A stretch of 64,000 nucleotides of DNA, taken from NCBI RefSeq assembly GCF_003576645.1, contig NC_044925.1:12892011-12956010 (forward strand). Direction: 5' to 3'. The notes under the pieces are model-generated. The model was not told where the DNA came from. It made no database searches and saw only the letters and a list, made by a program, of their open reading frames with translations. Source of the stretch: Ipomoea triloba (lineage: Eukaryota > Streptophyta > Magnoliopsida > Solanales > Convolvulaceae). Every line of letters begins with the position of its first letter. Positions within the stretch are counted from its first letter, which is position 1. Below, piece after piece: positions 1-11,486 of this stretch. The translations under genes were made by a program, and so were the position numbers.

Positions 1-445
1 CAAGCAAAGAACAAGCAAAAGGAAGTAAGGAAGTGTAAGTCAAGGGATGGGTGACCCCCTAGGAAGTAAGCATAATGCAGTGTTGAGATCCATCACCACC
101 AAATCAAGCAAAGAACAAGCAAAAGGAAGTAAGGAAGTGTAAGTCAAGGGATGGGTGACCCCCTGGGAAGTAAGCATAATGCAGTGTTGAGATCCATCAC
201 CACCAAAGCAAGCAAAGAACAAGCAAGGAAGTGTAAGTCAAGGGATGAGTGGCCCCCTGAGATCTATCACCACCAAAGCAAGCAAAGAATAAGGGAAGTG
301 ACAAACGTACCCCCTAGGAAGTAAGCATAATGCAGTGCTGAGATCCATCACCACCAAAGCAGGAAGCAATGAAGCGTAAGTCAATGGATAAGTGGATCCA
401 TCACCACCAAAGCAAGCAAAGAATAAGGGAAGTGACAAACATATC
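1..445. repeat. Tandem repeat, about 104-bp unit
   Basis: A minisatellite-like array. The unit starting CAAGCAAAGAACAAGC occurs at 1, 105 and 209, giving a period of 104 bp. Shorter degenerate units carrying GATCCATCACCACCAAAGCA follow to about 445. Open frames across it are by-products of the repetition. It runs off the left edge of the window, so its full size is unknown. Confidence 0.85.
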
Positions 446-464
446 AAAGGAAGCAAAGAATTGG

Positions 465-1285
465 CAGTGGATACAGAAAAGAGGCCTAAAAGGTTATGCA
501 GGAATGTAACCTTAAACCTCAACACGATACCAAAATTTTTTGAGCAGTTTGTGAATGTGTTGTCTGAGCAATTTGCGCTTAAGGATCTTAGGCTGCTGCA
601 TCATTTTCTGGGTGTTGATGTTGTTTCGACTACCTCTGGTTTATTTTTGTTGCAGGCCCAATAGATTTCTGCCGTCTTGGTTAAATTTAAGATGGATGGG
701 TGTAGAGATTTCCTTCACACCATAAGAACCACTTTTCATAAACAAAGGGACGATGTGTCATGGTTTGTTTATGAAAAGTGGTTCTTTTCTTGACTTGATG
801 GCCTTCTCCGTTTCAGATTGGGGCGGTTCTTCTACCTCTGGCTGTTCTACTACATCTTACATATTGTATCTTGGCAGCAGTATTATTTTTTGGAAATCCA
901 CATGTAAAAAATCAGTGTCTCGTTCTTCTATGGAAGCCGAGCTTCGTGCTCTGGCTAATGCTGCTGTAGAGATATTATGGGTTGAGAACCTGTTGCGCGA
1001 ATTGAAAAACCTGTTATGTCGTCCTCCTGTGCTATTTTGTGATAATTAATCTTAGCGCCACTTATGTTTGTCAGAATCCTGTTTTCCATTCCCGTATGAA
1101 ACATCTCGCATTAGATTTTTTTTTTGTAAGCTAATGGGGACTTGGTCGTTCGGCATGTGTCTTCGAAGTGTCAAATTGCCGATGTCCTTACAAATCCTTT
1201 GGGGCATGCCTTGTTTCAACATTTTCGGATTAAGATTGGAGTCTTATGGATCCTCCATCTTGCGGGGCATATTAAGTAGATAGTT
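465..1285 (+). pseudogene. Ty1/copia pol remnant (RT and RNase H fragments)
   Basis: A broken 3' end of a Ty1/copia polyprotein. The frame around 530-663 reads [15 protein letters not shown], the part of copia reverse transcriptase after the catalytic core, and ends in a stop. Between 815 and 1049 the RNase H region is recognisable ([10 protein letters not shown], then [26 protein letters not shown] and PVLFCDN). After another stop the frame continues with [19 protein letters not shown] residues, and then in a third frame with ADVLTNPLGHALFQHFRIKIG to a stop near 1281. At least three frame breaks and an intervening rearrangement (a 23-bp inverted repeat at 724-786) make it non-functional. Gag, protease and integrase are not visible upstream. 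Confidence 0.85.
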
Positions 1286-1440
1286 TGAATTGGGTTGCTT
1301 AGTCTTTGTTTCTGGTTTATTTCTTGTAGACTAGGCAGCTTATTATTTTGTTTCTGCTACTTTTATGTGTTTGTTGTAACCGTTTGTAGTATTTATACAT
1401 CTTTTCTATTAATGAGAATATCAAGCTTTTGCATTATTTA
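1286..1440 (+). repeat. Probable 3' LTR of the copia remnant
   Basis: This follows directly after the end of the copia frame. A purine-rich stretch (GCGGGGCATATTAAG) at 1262-1276 resembles a copia polypurine tract, and the T-rich sequence that follows, with TGTAACC and a promoter-like TATTTATACATC, looks like a short copia LTR. The 3' boundary is a guess because no second LTR is present. Confidence 0.4.
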
Positions 1441-2599
1441 CAATGTGCACTTGGGTTACACTATGCGTGTCATAACAAATTTGAGAATGAAAAGACATTA
1501 AAAAATTTGGTGTTCACTTAGACTGTACTGTGTGTGCACTTAGATAGAAATGTGTGTGTCAAAACGTAAATAATGAGTGTGGATGAAAAGGCTTTAAACA
1601 AGATGGTGTGCACTCGAGTTGATAGATTAGGGTGTGCACTTGGGTTACATTGTGTGCCATAATTTGCAGAATTATTTTGTATACGAAAAGATGTTAAACA
1701 TTTTGGTGTGCACTTGAATTGTGTTGTGTGTGTACTTAGATAGAACTATGTGCACTCATGTCAATGAGTTTGTGCCATAATGCTTTAGAAAAATCATTGC
1801 ATATGTAATTCCACATGATATTCAAAAAAATTCTCCAATTTCATGCACACTAGATTTCATGTCTTCCATTTTCTAATTTGAAAAACTCTTGATTTTTCCT
1901 AATGAATTTTTCAATTCTAAGCCCAAACTCTTCATTGCTTCGTCGCCATTTGCAACTTGTGAATTTTTCAATTCTATGCCGAAATAATTCTCCGACTGAG
2001 TTTTATGAAACTTGTGAATTTGCTTCGTCGACATTTGCAGAGCGCTCCCAAGGCCATGTTGATCTCATCGATGAGGATTTTGTGGACGCCAACGAAGGCC
2101 TCATCCAACGAGGTGGCTGCGCAATGGTGGATACGGAGAAAAAGAAGGAAAATAGGAGAATAAGAAGGAAAGTAGGAGAGAAACACGGAGGAGAGAAGAT
2201 ATTGCTCAACTATAAAGACCAAAACACCCTCAGTTTCTTTAAAATACAATTATTTCAGACTTAAAACACCAACAACAACAAATCAGCTTTAAATTTAATC
2301 CATTGATCATATTAAATAAATGGTTAAGATGAGTTTTTAGGTTCCTACCTACAGATGGGTTCCTATATGATTGTTAATCGATTAATCACATACCTCTAAG
2401 GTATTTTTTAAGGTTAAAGTCTTTAAAGACCACAAAAATGTGTCTACACAACAATCTAACAATCTCAAACATTTTGCAACTACATGTAGCCTCTTCTTCA
2501 TTCACATTGTGCACCACACTAAAAATTATATTTCCTGCATCCTTAATCTCATAATTTAATAATCCATTATCTTCCCTGCCAAGTCATCATTGTGTATAC
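1441..2599. other. Unassigned AT-rich region with GTGTGCACTT repeats
   Basis: Between about 1441 and 1780 the motif GTGTGCACTT recurs irregularly every 30-70 bp. From 1902 to 2264 a 120-codon plus-strand frame is open, with a basic C-terminal part. It matches no family I recognise, has no visible domain, and is open on the opposite strand as well. The rest is plain AT-rich sequence. Confidence 0.4.
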
Positions 2600-3571
2600 C
2601 TAAAGCTTAAGATGCGTAAAGTAACTCCTTAAAGTGCGTCGAAGTAGCGCTTAAGGTGTGTCAATGTAACACTAAGATTTTAAACTGTAAGTCCTTTAGA
2701 TCTTAAATTTAAACCTTAAGGTGCGTATATTTACTGTTTAAGGTGCATGATATTCGTAATCCTATGTTATGTGTTCAGAAACTTGTTTTTCCTTGAGTAT
2801 TTGAAACAATGATAGAAATTGAATGAAGAAAAAATACATTGATTGAATTCTTCCGTCGCAGGGCAATCATCACTGTTTTGCTTAATATTTACGTATTGAG
2901 AAAGTTGAAAAGATAGAGTATACTTTATAGGTAATAATGGAGATTAGAAATCAATGAAGACTACGAAATAATGGTGATTAGAAATGTATGGAGATTTAGG
3001 AAAGAGAGATACACGGTGGATACTGTCGATGGTGGTTAGGAGGTCGGTTATTGATGTTACAAAGGGATAAAAAAAATCCCCTAATTAGTCATTCACGTTA
3101 TATTGGCATTCAAAATACTGTCTGTTAGATCAACCCTTATCTATGGCTTAGATTAAATCCATTTTCCACAGGAGCTATGTTATGCTTTGCATGGAGCGCA
3201 ACCATATATATATATATGTGCGCGCGCGCGCCTCTGTAGTCCTGTGTGGTTGGTCTTCTCTAGTGCGGTTGTGCGGTTGCTTAAGGTGTGTAGTTTTCCT
3301 TCTTAAGGTGCATGATTTGTATGCTTAAGGTGCGTGAGTTGTTGAAACTTAAGGTGCGCCATTTTAAAAACTTAGGTGCATGGTTTGTGTTCTTGCATGG
3401 TTTGTGTACTTAAGGTGAGTGATTTGTGTATTTAAAGTGCGTCAGCCTAAAGCTTTAGCTGCGCGTGGTTTGTGTTCTTAAAGTGCTTTGCTTGTGTGTT
3501 TAAGGTGCGTCGTTTGTGTACTTAAGGTGCACCATTTTAATACTTAAGGTGGGTAACCGCACCTGAACCCT
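2600..3571. repeat. Interspersed CTTAAGGTGCGT repeat module
   Basis: The motif CTTAAGGTGCGT and close variants recurs many times in two blocks, about 2600-2750 and 3280-3555, with spacers of roughly 15-30 bp. The second block is framed on its left by a TA/TG/CG microsatellite (about 3203-3231) and on its right by CA and TA microsatellites. Its ends carry GTGCGGTTGTGCGGTTG on the left and GTAACCGCACC on the right, a subterminal inverted pair. No coding frame. Probably a non-autonomous repeat unit of the type described for the next two modules. Confidence 0.5.
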
Positions 3572-3587
3572 TCAACACACACACGCG

Positions 3588-3664
<77 letters not shown>
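3572..3664. repeat. (CA)n then (AT)n microsatellite
   Basis: A CA/CG dinucleotide run at 3572-3600 passes directly into about 32 AT repeats up to 3664. The long tyrosine/isoleucine frames here are artefacts of the repeat. Confidence 0.95.
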
Positions 3665-3667
<3 letters not shown>

Positions 3668-4456
3668 GGGGTTTGGGTGAGATAAAAGCCGCAGGTGAGA
3701 AGTGAGATAGAATCTCAGCCCTAGATAAAATAAAAAATCGCCACGAACTTCAACAATGTGCTCTGTAAAGCATAACAATGTGCCCTAGAAGAAGGGAAAA
3801 TGTGTACTAGAAAACAAAAAATGTGCACTGGAGGCACAAAGATGTGAAACTATTATTGAAAAAATTAAATTTAATATAGTATCTTCAACACAAATCATAA
3901 ACGACCATAAATAATAAACAAACAAACAATATTCAACTCAAATTAGTAATTAGTGATCAAGATTAATTGATCTTTTAAAAAAAAGTTCGTCATCTAAAAT
4001 TTAAAAAAAAAAACTCTGGAAATCACAACAATGTGCACTATATGGCATAAAAATGTGCACTGTGTAACACAACAATGTGCTCTGGTATAAAGAACAATGT
4101 GCACTAGAAGAAGATACAACGTGCACTGTATGGCATAACAATGTGCACTAGAAGAAGGAAAGATGTTAACTGTATGGCATAACAATGTGCATTGGAAGAA
4201 GGAACAATGCACACTGTATGGCATAACAATGTGCACTGGAAGAAAGAACAATGTGCACTGTATGACATAAAAATGTGCACTAGATGAAGGAAAAATGTGC
4301 ACTGGAAGGCAAAAAAAATTAACTTACTTACACAAAATTACAATAATGCCACCGCGTTTAAAAAAAAAAAATCTCCAATTTGGACCCTTGATCTGGACTC
4401 AATCTACGGATATAATTTCATCATATTTCTCACCTTAGGCAATTGTTTCACATGAT

Positions 4457-4458
<2 letters not shown>
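3665..4458. repeat. TA-delimited module with ATGTGCACTG repeats
   Basis: About 790 bp flanked on both sides by long TA microsatellites. The core (3750-4300) contains more than ten copies of a 20-40 bp sub-repeat, AACAATGTGCACTGGAAGAA with variants. The ends share a subterminal inverted match: GCCGCAGGTGAGAA near 3690 and, on the other strand, GCCTAAGGTGAGAA near 4430. No protein frame makes sense. This architecture resembles Micron-type non-autonomous elements, which are known to sit inside TA microsatellites. The assignment is inferred. Confidence 0.5.

Positions 4459-4524
<66 letters not shown>
4459..4524. repeat. (TA)n microsatellite
   Basis: About 33 uninterrupted TA repeats separating two repeat modules. 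Confidence 0.95.
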
Positions 4525-4530
<6 letters not shown>

Positions 4531-5385
4531 CAAATGCGGCGGCGAGTTCCGATGCGGTCATGCGGCCTAATCTGCACCGTCCAATTTCATTAATCCTACT
4601 GAAATTCGCATATGTTTAGGTGGGGTTATTATGGTAATTTTATTATTTATATTACGTGAATTGGAATGGTGCATTTTAGTACATAGTGTGGTGCGTTTGA
4701 ATACATGTTGTGGTGCGTTTTATTACGTATGTTGGTGCATTAACTGTGTTGTGGAATGGTGTGTTTTAATATATCCGCTGGTGCATTTTTATACGTAGGA
4801 TGATGTGTAACTATGTTGTGGAATGGTGTGTTTTAATACGTCGTCTGGTGTATTTTAATACGTTGGATGATGTGTATTTTACACATGTGTTTCTAATAAG
4901 TGTGTCGTGGAATGGTGTGTTTTAATCCGTCCTCTGGTGCATTTTAATATGTTTAATGGTGTGTATTTCAACACATGTTTTCTAATAAGTGTAATAGTGC
5001 ATGTTTATAATCTGGGGGTGGGGATTTTTAATAAGTGGAATTGTGCATTTTAACACAAGTTGTGGTGCATTTTAATACGTAGAATGGTGCATATTTTAGC
5101 ACATGTTTTCTAAGATGTGTAAATAGTGTATGCTTATAATCTGACATGAGGCACGCTGTGGTACATTTTAATATGTAGAATGATGTGTTTTATTAAGTAT
5201 ATTGATGAATTTAAGTGAATATGTGCATTTGGTATATTGTGTGGAATGGTGCGTTTTATCGGTCCTCTAGTGCGTTTTAGTACGTAGAATGGTGTGTTTC
5301 GTAACATATATATATATTGCGCATTGATTTGATGAGTTGATATGATCTAATGGTTGAAAATAGGCCGCACGACCACACCTAATCA

Positions 5386-5388
<3 letters not shown>
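4525..5388. repeat. TA-delimited module with TGGTGCGTTTTAATACGT repeats
   Basis: About 860 bp between a TA microsatellite and a CT/AT microsatellite. Its body is a series of TGGTGCATTTTAATACGT-like sub-repeats at 4660-5290. The ends form a subterminal inverted pair: GGTCATGCGGCCTA near 4556 and the complement of TAGGCCGCACGACC near 5361. It shares this layout with the preceding modules but not their sub-repeat sequence. No coding capacity. Confidence 0.5.

Positions 5389-5480
<92 letters not shown>
5389..5480. repeat. (CT)n then (AT)n microsatellite
   Basis: About 17 CT repeats followed by about 29 AT repeats, forming the right edge of the third module. Confidence 0.95.
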
Positions 5481-5483
<3 letters not shown>

Positions 5484-6115
5484 TGATGAGAGAAGTCCAC
5501 ATCCACCTTTTGAAGGTTTGGACTACGTAAATGGTAAACCACACTAAGAATATCATATGTAATGAGCTCGATCTTTGACAAAAATCAAACTTGTAGTCTA
5601 AGTAAGAAAGTTATACTCCGCCTACTCAACCACACCAAACATTTTAAATAGTTATTTTTCTACATGTGCTTTATATATTTTCTTGAAACCTTTTACGTAG
5701 GTGCTAATATATATCTTTTTTTTTTTTTCAACATTCGTGATTTTTTATAAGGTTATAATGGTAGTATTTGTTCTATACGTACTTCATCAATCTTTTTCAG
5801 CCTAAATAATCAATACCCCACAACCAGGATTCGATCTTGTGACATTCATTTAAAATGATAGCAGGTTATTATCACACTACATAGTAATTAGCATCTACAT
5901 GTGCTTTATATATTCACATTGTTATACTTTATTTTCATGTACAAGTTATATTGAAAATTAAAAATAAATTTGTTTTACAGAAACCCAATTATTGATATAA
6001 TTGTTATATTTTAAAGTCTTGTGAGATTGTCTCAAGTCATGATAATTTGGGTCTTATAGTATCAAGGCTCGGTAATATTATTTCATACAAACTATTTATT
6101 ATAATTTTACTATAA
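5481..6115. other. AT-rich intergenic sequence
   Basis: No coding frame, RNA gene or clear repeat was seen up to about 6060. The last 60 bp (TATTTATTATAATTTTACTATAAAG) belong to the AT-rich tandem repeat that resumes at 12460. Confidence 0.5.
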
Positions 6116-8760
6116 AGTATTGTAACACCCCACTTTTCCACTTAAGAAAATACAGGTAATTTTTTTTTCTCTTTACAATTTGAATACATTAGCGGAAGCT
6201 TTCTACAACAAGAAAGGAAAAAGGGACGTTATGCCACGTTCGAGTATCTCATACTCAAACGCACAGGCTAAAACTACTTAACTAAAAACCATCACAATTC
6301 TTACTAATACAAGATGAATTCTAATGGATTTAATTACAACCTTTATAAAAATCTAACGTGAATTACTCTCATGCCAATGCTCCAAATTGTTATGCAATTA
6401 TCACCTGCAATAATAACTAAGGGGGAAAACAAAGTCAGCACGACGGCTGGTAAGACTTACTCCACCCCGTAAATCATTTTTCACATATATAGCACATAGC
6501 ACTTTGGAGCACATAATTCCATATTAACCCCATAGAATATTTTATACTCAACCACATAATCATTTTTAGTCCATTAGAATATACTCATTCTCAAATCAAT
6601 CAATTTATCGTGGATTCTAATTTCATATAACATTTCATAATAAATAATAATCAAATAATCATTTAATTCCTCATAAAATACTATACTTTCACAACTTATC
6701 ATTTTCATAAATAATAGGATTCAAATACATATTCACTCACATAAATAATTATTTAACTCCACATAAAATCCATAATATCCACATTTTTTTCCATTTTCAT
6801 AATAGGATTTAATACTTTATTTACAATAGCATACTTTTCAAAAAGTCATATTCTCAAATTTCTTAAAAATTTAACTTTGTGCCATACTTGCACACTATAA
6901 AATACATATGAAAGCATATCAATCACAAATAAACGGGACAGGGTCCTTTATTCTTAGCCCTAATGAACGGTGCTTTCCACACATCCGAACACTCCACATA
7001 TTTCCCATTTCTAATGGAATCTGGACTCTAACCTTAAGTGTGCACACCCCCGAGTGAAGATTCCAAGCCTCACCGGAAAGTTACTAGCCCTAGTATTCGG
7101 GAATTTTTCCTACCGAATACTCCTCAAAACAGGGTACATAGACCCTAGTGGTAGGCAAAAACCTAACCACTCCTCAAATCAACAGGACAATAAATGCCCT
7201 AGTATCCGGGGATTGTTCCTACCGAATACTCCTCAAACAGGGTATGAACCCTAGTGGTAGGTTTACCCTAACCACTCCACAACACGGCATAGCCCTAGTA
7301 TCCAGCATACAACTGAATACTCCACAATTTTCAAATCACATATCTTCCATAAGTTTTCAAAATATTTTATGTAATAAAATATAGCCCTTAGGCTCTCAAA
7401 ATCATTTTTAGTCCACAATATAATTTCTCTAAAATAAATATAATCCACCATAATAATTTATTACTTTCAATATACGAATATGTATATATATAACATCAAA
7501 ATTACCCAGCCAAATATTTATACATATATCCGCCAAATACATATCCAGTATGACTATATAATACCTATAGTACACGAACACACTCATTTAGACACATATC
7601 ATGCATTCCCACGAACATAGTGTACAAGATGGTACATAAACCTATACTTTTCAATTAACATATATTTTATATTCCCCAAGATTAAAATATATGCATGTGT
7701 ACCCATAATCTGCCATATGAATCCACATCATAACATATTTGTAAATCAGTACACCAACCACACTTAATTATATACGAACCACACATCAATATTTGTACTT
7801 AATCACTTCACCATTTAATTAAGCATATATTCAAAACGTATATAATATGCGTTTGCAATTCAAACAATTCGTATACCTATACACGTACATACTTTCATAT
7901 AGTTGCAGCATAATTTTTATGAACCACATAATAATCATACTTGCACATCATAAAAAAAATATTTTTACATACTTTGGGTAAAATAAATAAATTTTGATGA
8001 ACGTGATAATTTCACATAATCAACATAAATCCAATAATTTTTCATAAGTCATGTACTCATAAATTTCACATCTTTATCAATAATAATAAAAAATCTATTT
8101 TCAATAGATTTAAACATACAACACACGTAAGCACATATTAAATAATTTTGTTTCGGGGTAAATAAATTTTGAGTAGACATAAGTCTTACCCTTGAAGCGT
8201 AAGTTCCTGCCAACACCTTATAGCAACCTGATTAATCTGATAAGGAACTTGCAGACCTAAATAATAATAATCCAATTATTATTATTATTACTAATATTAT
8301 TATTATTATACTAGCACAGTACGTATATTATATATCTTCTTTCATCCTTTTGCTTCATCATTTCTATCATCATCAACTTCACTAATTATTCACTTCATCA
8401 TTTAACTTGATTACTAATCCATCAATATCATATTATTATAATTATTATTTACCATGTTCATCATCACCATCAACTCACGTCCAAAACAGCAACCACACCG
8501 CCGGACACCATCGCCATCGTCGTCGCAACGGAGAAGAAGGATAGTAACCGGCTGCTTTCGCAGACCACCGTCAACGGAGAAGAGGAGGAGAACGCTATCA
8601 CTTGGTTCGCTGCCCTGCTTGCTTCGCCGGAAGCAATGGAGAAGGTCTCCGTAGCAGTGCGTACGCCGGTCGTCATCACTACCGCTGCCGCTGTCGCCGT
8701 CGAAAGGAGGACAAAGGTCGCCGACCTGCTGTCACCACGCCAAGCTGCCACCACCGTGGC

Positions 8761-8761
8761 T

Positions 8762-8809
<48 letters not shown>
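8761..8809. repeat. (TC)n microsatellite in a GC-richer part of the LTR
   Basis: A CT-dinucleotide tract inside the outer LTR. The flanking 8450-8850 bp are much richer in G and C than the rest of the LTR and hold several overlapping open frames of under 100 codons, none with a recognisable domain. Confidence 0.85.
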
Positions 8810-8811
<2 letters not shown>

Positions 8812-10326
8812 GTCGAAGATGTTCAGCGTGAAAGAAGAAGATGAAGGTGAACGGGTACAGGTAAGGTTCTTCCTTCTTCTAATAACGTACGTAACCCTTA
8901 CTAATTAATTACCATTATTATAATTTTTATTATTATTAATTTTTATTATTACTAATTACTAATTACCATTATATGTAAACACAACATAAATATATCAATT
9001 ATAATTGGAGATAAATGGAGACAATCACTCCCAACCATAATTAAAATAAAATTAACATACATAATTTTATATATATATATGGCTCAAGAACAAATTAATA
9101 TATATATACACTACACATACCCCACACACACTGTAACCCCTCGGTTTTTCCGACAAAGTTAAGGCTCGAAAATATTTTTAAGCTATGACACTTATGAGAT
9201 GATCTCTCGGTACTTCAGAAGGATTTTTTTTATAAGTAAGACTAATTATCGATAAGCTGCGAACTACGTACCGGTCACGAATCGAGGAAATTTTAAGGAC
9301 GTAGATTCAATTCGAATTTTCTAGAATTGGGATTATTAAGTATCATACGATTAAGCCTGAATTTTTGATTAGCTCAAGAGAAATTCTAATTGGACTGTAA
9401 GGGATAAATTGTTACGGACTCTGAACCTAAATTTGGCGGATTACCGGAAAATTCCCAAAATTGGTGATTTGCGACGAGAATATTTTTACGATAATTTTGG
9501 TATTAGAATTTTCCCGAATTAAGTTATAATCCTCCGAACATTCATCTGATTTAAGCATAAACTGGCCAATTAGATTAATGTCTTCATAAGGGATTAATAG
9601 GGTGTTGACATGTGGCAATCCAATCCTAGAACTAAGATTTGATCTTGATTGTAACATTAATGAGGTATGGTGGCTTGTACTTGGTTGCTTGATCTTCAAG
9701 AGTAAATCTAGCCTAATCACTCACATCATCTCATTCCCTCACTCCCATTCGAATTTACCCTAAGGAAAGGAAGAAAGAAAAGATTAGTCTAGCAAATGTG
9801 ATCATCTCTCTCTTCTCTCCACTCCATTTTCGAAAATACACAAAGGTAGAAGAAGGAGGAAATTTTCTAAGCCTTGCCCTTGTGATCTAGAACTCCCACT
9901 CACTTATTCCCAACTCAAGTGACCAAGTCTAGGATTTTTGGAGAAGAATTCCAAAGGGAACACCCTCAACTTTACGGTTTAAAAATCTTCTACGGAGGTA
10001 AGGATTCCCTTAAGTCGGTTCAATCGCTTGGAAATAGGCAAATGCTAGGAAGAATTGCATGTTTAGAATTTTGTTCATGAAAAGTGTGTGCTATGTTATA
10101 GATCTAAAAGTTGGTTCAAAAAAATCCTTGCTTTGATTTTTGATAAATTTGTTATGCATGTTCATAGCTATTTTATGCATGTATATGTTGGATTTATGCC
10201 CATATAGGCTTATACTTGTGAAAATATTGAAGTAAAATCAAGTTAGTCTCTGGCAGTGACTTCCGTGAATTTCTGGGAAAAATCGGTAAGGTATTTTGAT
10301 CCAATTTCTTTTATACATGTAGTTCT

Positions 10327-10500
10327 ATAAGTGTAGAAGCTGCATATAAATTTTATACATGTAGTTCTATAAGTGTAGAAGCTGCATATAAAATTTCATA
10401 ATTTTTGGATATAAGTGTAGAAGCTGCATATAAAATTTCATAATTTTTGGAGATAAGTGTAGAAGCTGCATATAAAATTTCATAATTTTTGGAGTAGTAT
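10327..10500. repeat. 42-bp tandem repeat, four units
   Basis: Units starting ATAAGTGTAGAAGCTGCATA lie at 10327, 10369, 10411 and 10453, an exact 42-bp spacing. A fifth isolated unit occurs at about 10697 in the duplicated block downstream. Confidence 0.9.
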
Positions 10501-10911
10501 AAGTATGGTTTTCGATTATTTTTCCAAAACTGGTCCAGAGAGGAAAAAATGCTGGACAGCACACTGCCAAGGGCAAAAATGGAATTTTCTGTGATAATTC
10601 GTGAACCTTGATGACCAAAACTTTTTATGAACATCAAGTACTATGAGTTAGGGTCCTACCATAAAAATNTCCAATTTTTTTTATACATGTAGTTCTATAA
10701 GTGTAGAAGCTGCATATAAAATTTCATAATTTTTGGAGTAGTATAAGTATGGTTTTCGATTTTTTTTCCAAAACTGGTCCAGAGAGGAAAAATGCTGGAC
10801 AGCACACTGCCAAGGGCAAAAATGGAATTTTCTGTGATAATTCGTGAACCTTGATGACCAAAACTGTTTATGAACATCAAGTACTATGAGTTAGGGTCCT
10901 ACCATAAAAAT
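10501..10911. repeat. Direct duplication of about 240 bp with an undetermined base
   Basis: The segment from the last 42-bp unit through GGGTCCTACCATAAAAAT (ending about 10668) is repeated almost identically at about 10673-10911. A single N at 10669 marks the seam between copies. This may be a real tandem duplication within the LTR or an assembly join. Confidence 0.8.
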
Positions 10912-11177
10912 TTCAAGTGAAAAAGAGTTCGGGAACTATTTTTACCGGCTCAATCTTTCGGACTGCGCCAAGCTGAAATTTTTTGAAAAAGAATGGTTAG
11001 AAACAATTTTGACAAATATTATTTTTGTGCATTATGTTAACATGGAAAATAATCATATTTTGAAAATTATTATGACTCTATACTTGATTTTCTGTGACGT
11101 GACTAATACTAACCTAAGCATGCGGGTTGGGAAAATATATCTGAGTGAGTTATTGGTGATGGAGTCGTGTGATGAAT

Positions 11178-11486
11178 TAATAGTGGATGTGTTTCGTACC
11201 CCACTCGTGAGTTAAAGGTGGATGTGTTTCGTACCCCACCGTGAGTTAAACGTGGATGTGTTTCGTACCCCACGTGAGAGTTGGAAAGGTGGATGTGTTG
11301 TGTACCCCACCGAGATCTAATAGTGGATGTGTTTCGTACCCCACTCGTGAATTAAAGGTGGATGTGTTTCGTACCCCACCGTGAGTTAAACGTGGATGTG
11401 TTTTGTACCCCACGTGAGAGTTGGAAGGTGGATGTGTTGTGTACCCCACCGAGATCTAATAGTGGATGTGTTTCGTACCCCACTTA
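11178..11486. repeat. 140-bp higher-order tandem repeat
   Basis: GTGGATGTGTTTCGTACCCC recurs about nine times. Units starting TAATAGTGGATG lie at 11178, 11318 and 11457, so four sub-units make one roughly 140-bp higher-order period. Confidence 0.85.

Noticed and set aside
1902..2264. 120-codon open frame with basic C-terminus
   Set aside because: Matches no family I know, is overlapped by similar-length frames on the other strand, and lies in repeat-rich DNA.
3572..3778. Frames of alternating Ile/Tyr in TA microsatellites (also near 5267, 41506 and 46571)
   Set aside because: Direct translations of dinucleotide repeats.
3994..4302. 102-codon minus-strand frame with repeated CTLF/HIV-like words
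   Set aside because: A translation of the ATGTGCACTG sub-repeat array.
8454..8908. Overlapping Arg/Ser-rich frames of 66-94 codons
   Set aside because: They lie inside a solo LTR in a GC-rich, CT-repeat block. Composition alone explains them.
9427..9720. 97-codon minus-strand frame in the inner solo LTR
   Set aside because: No recognisable protein, and the related intronic LTR copy does not keep it open.
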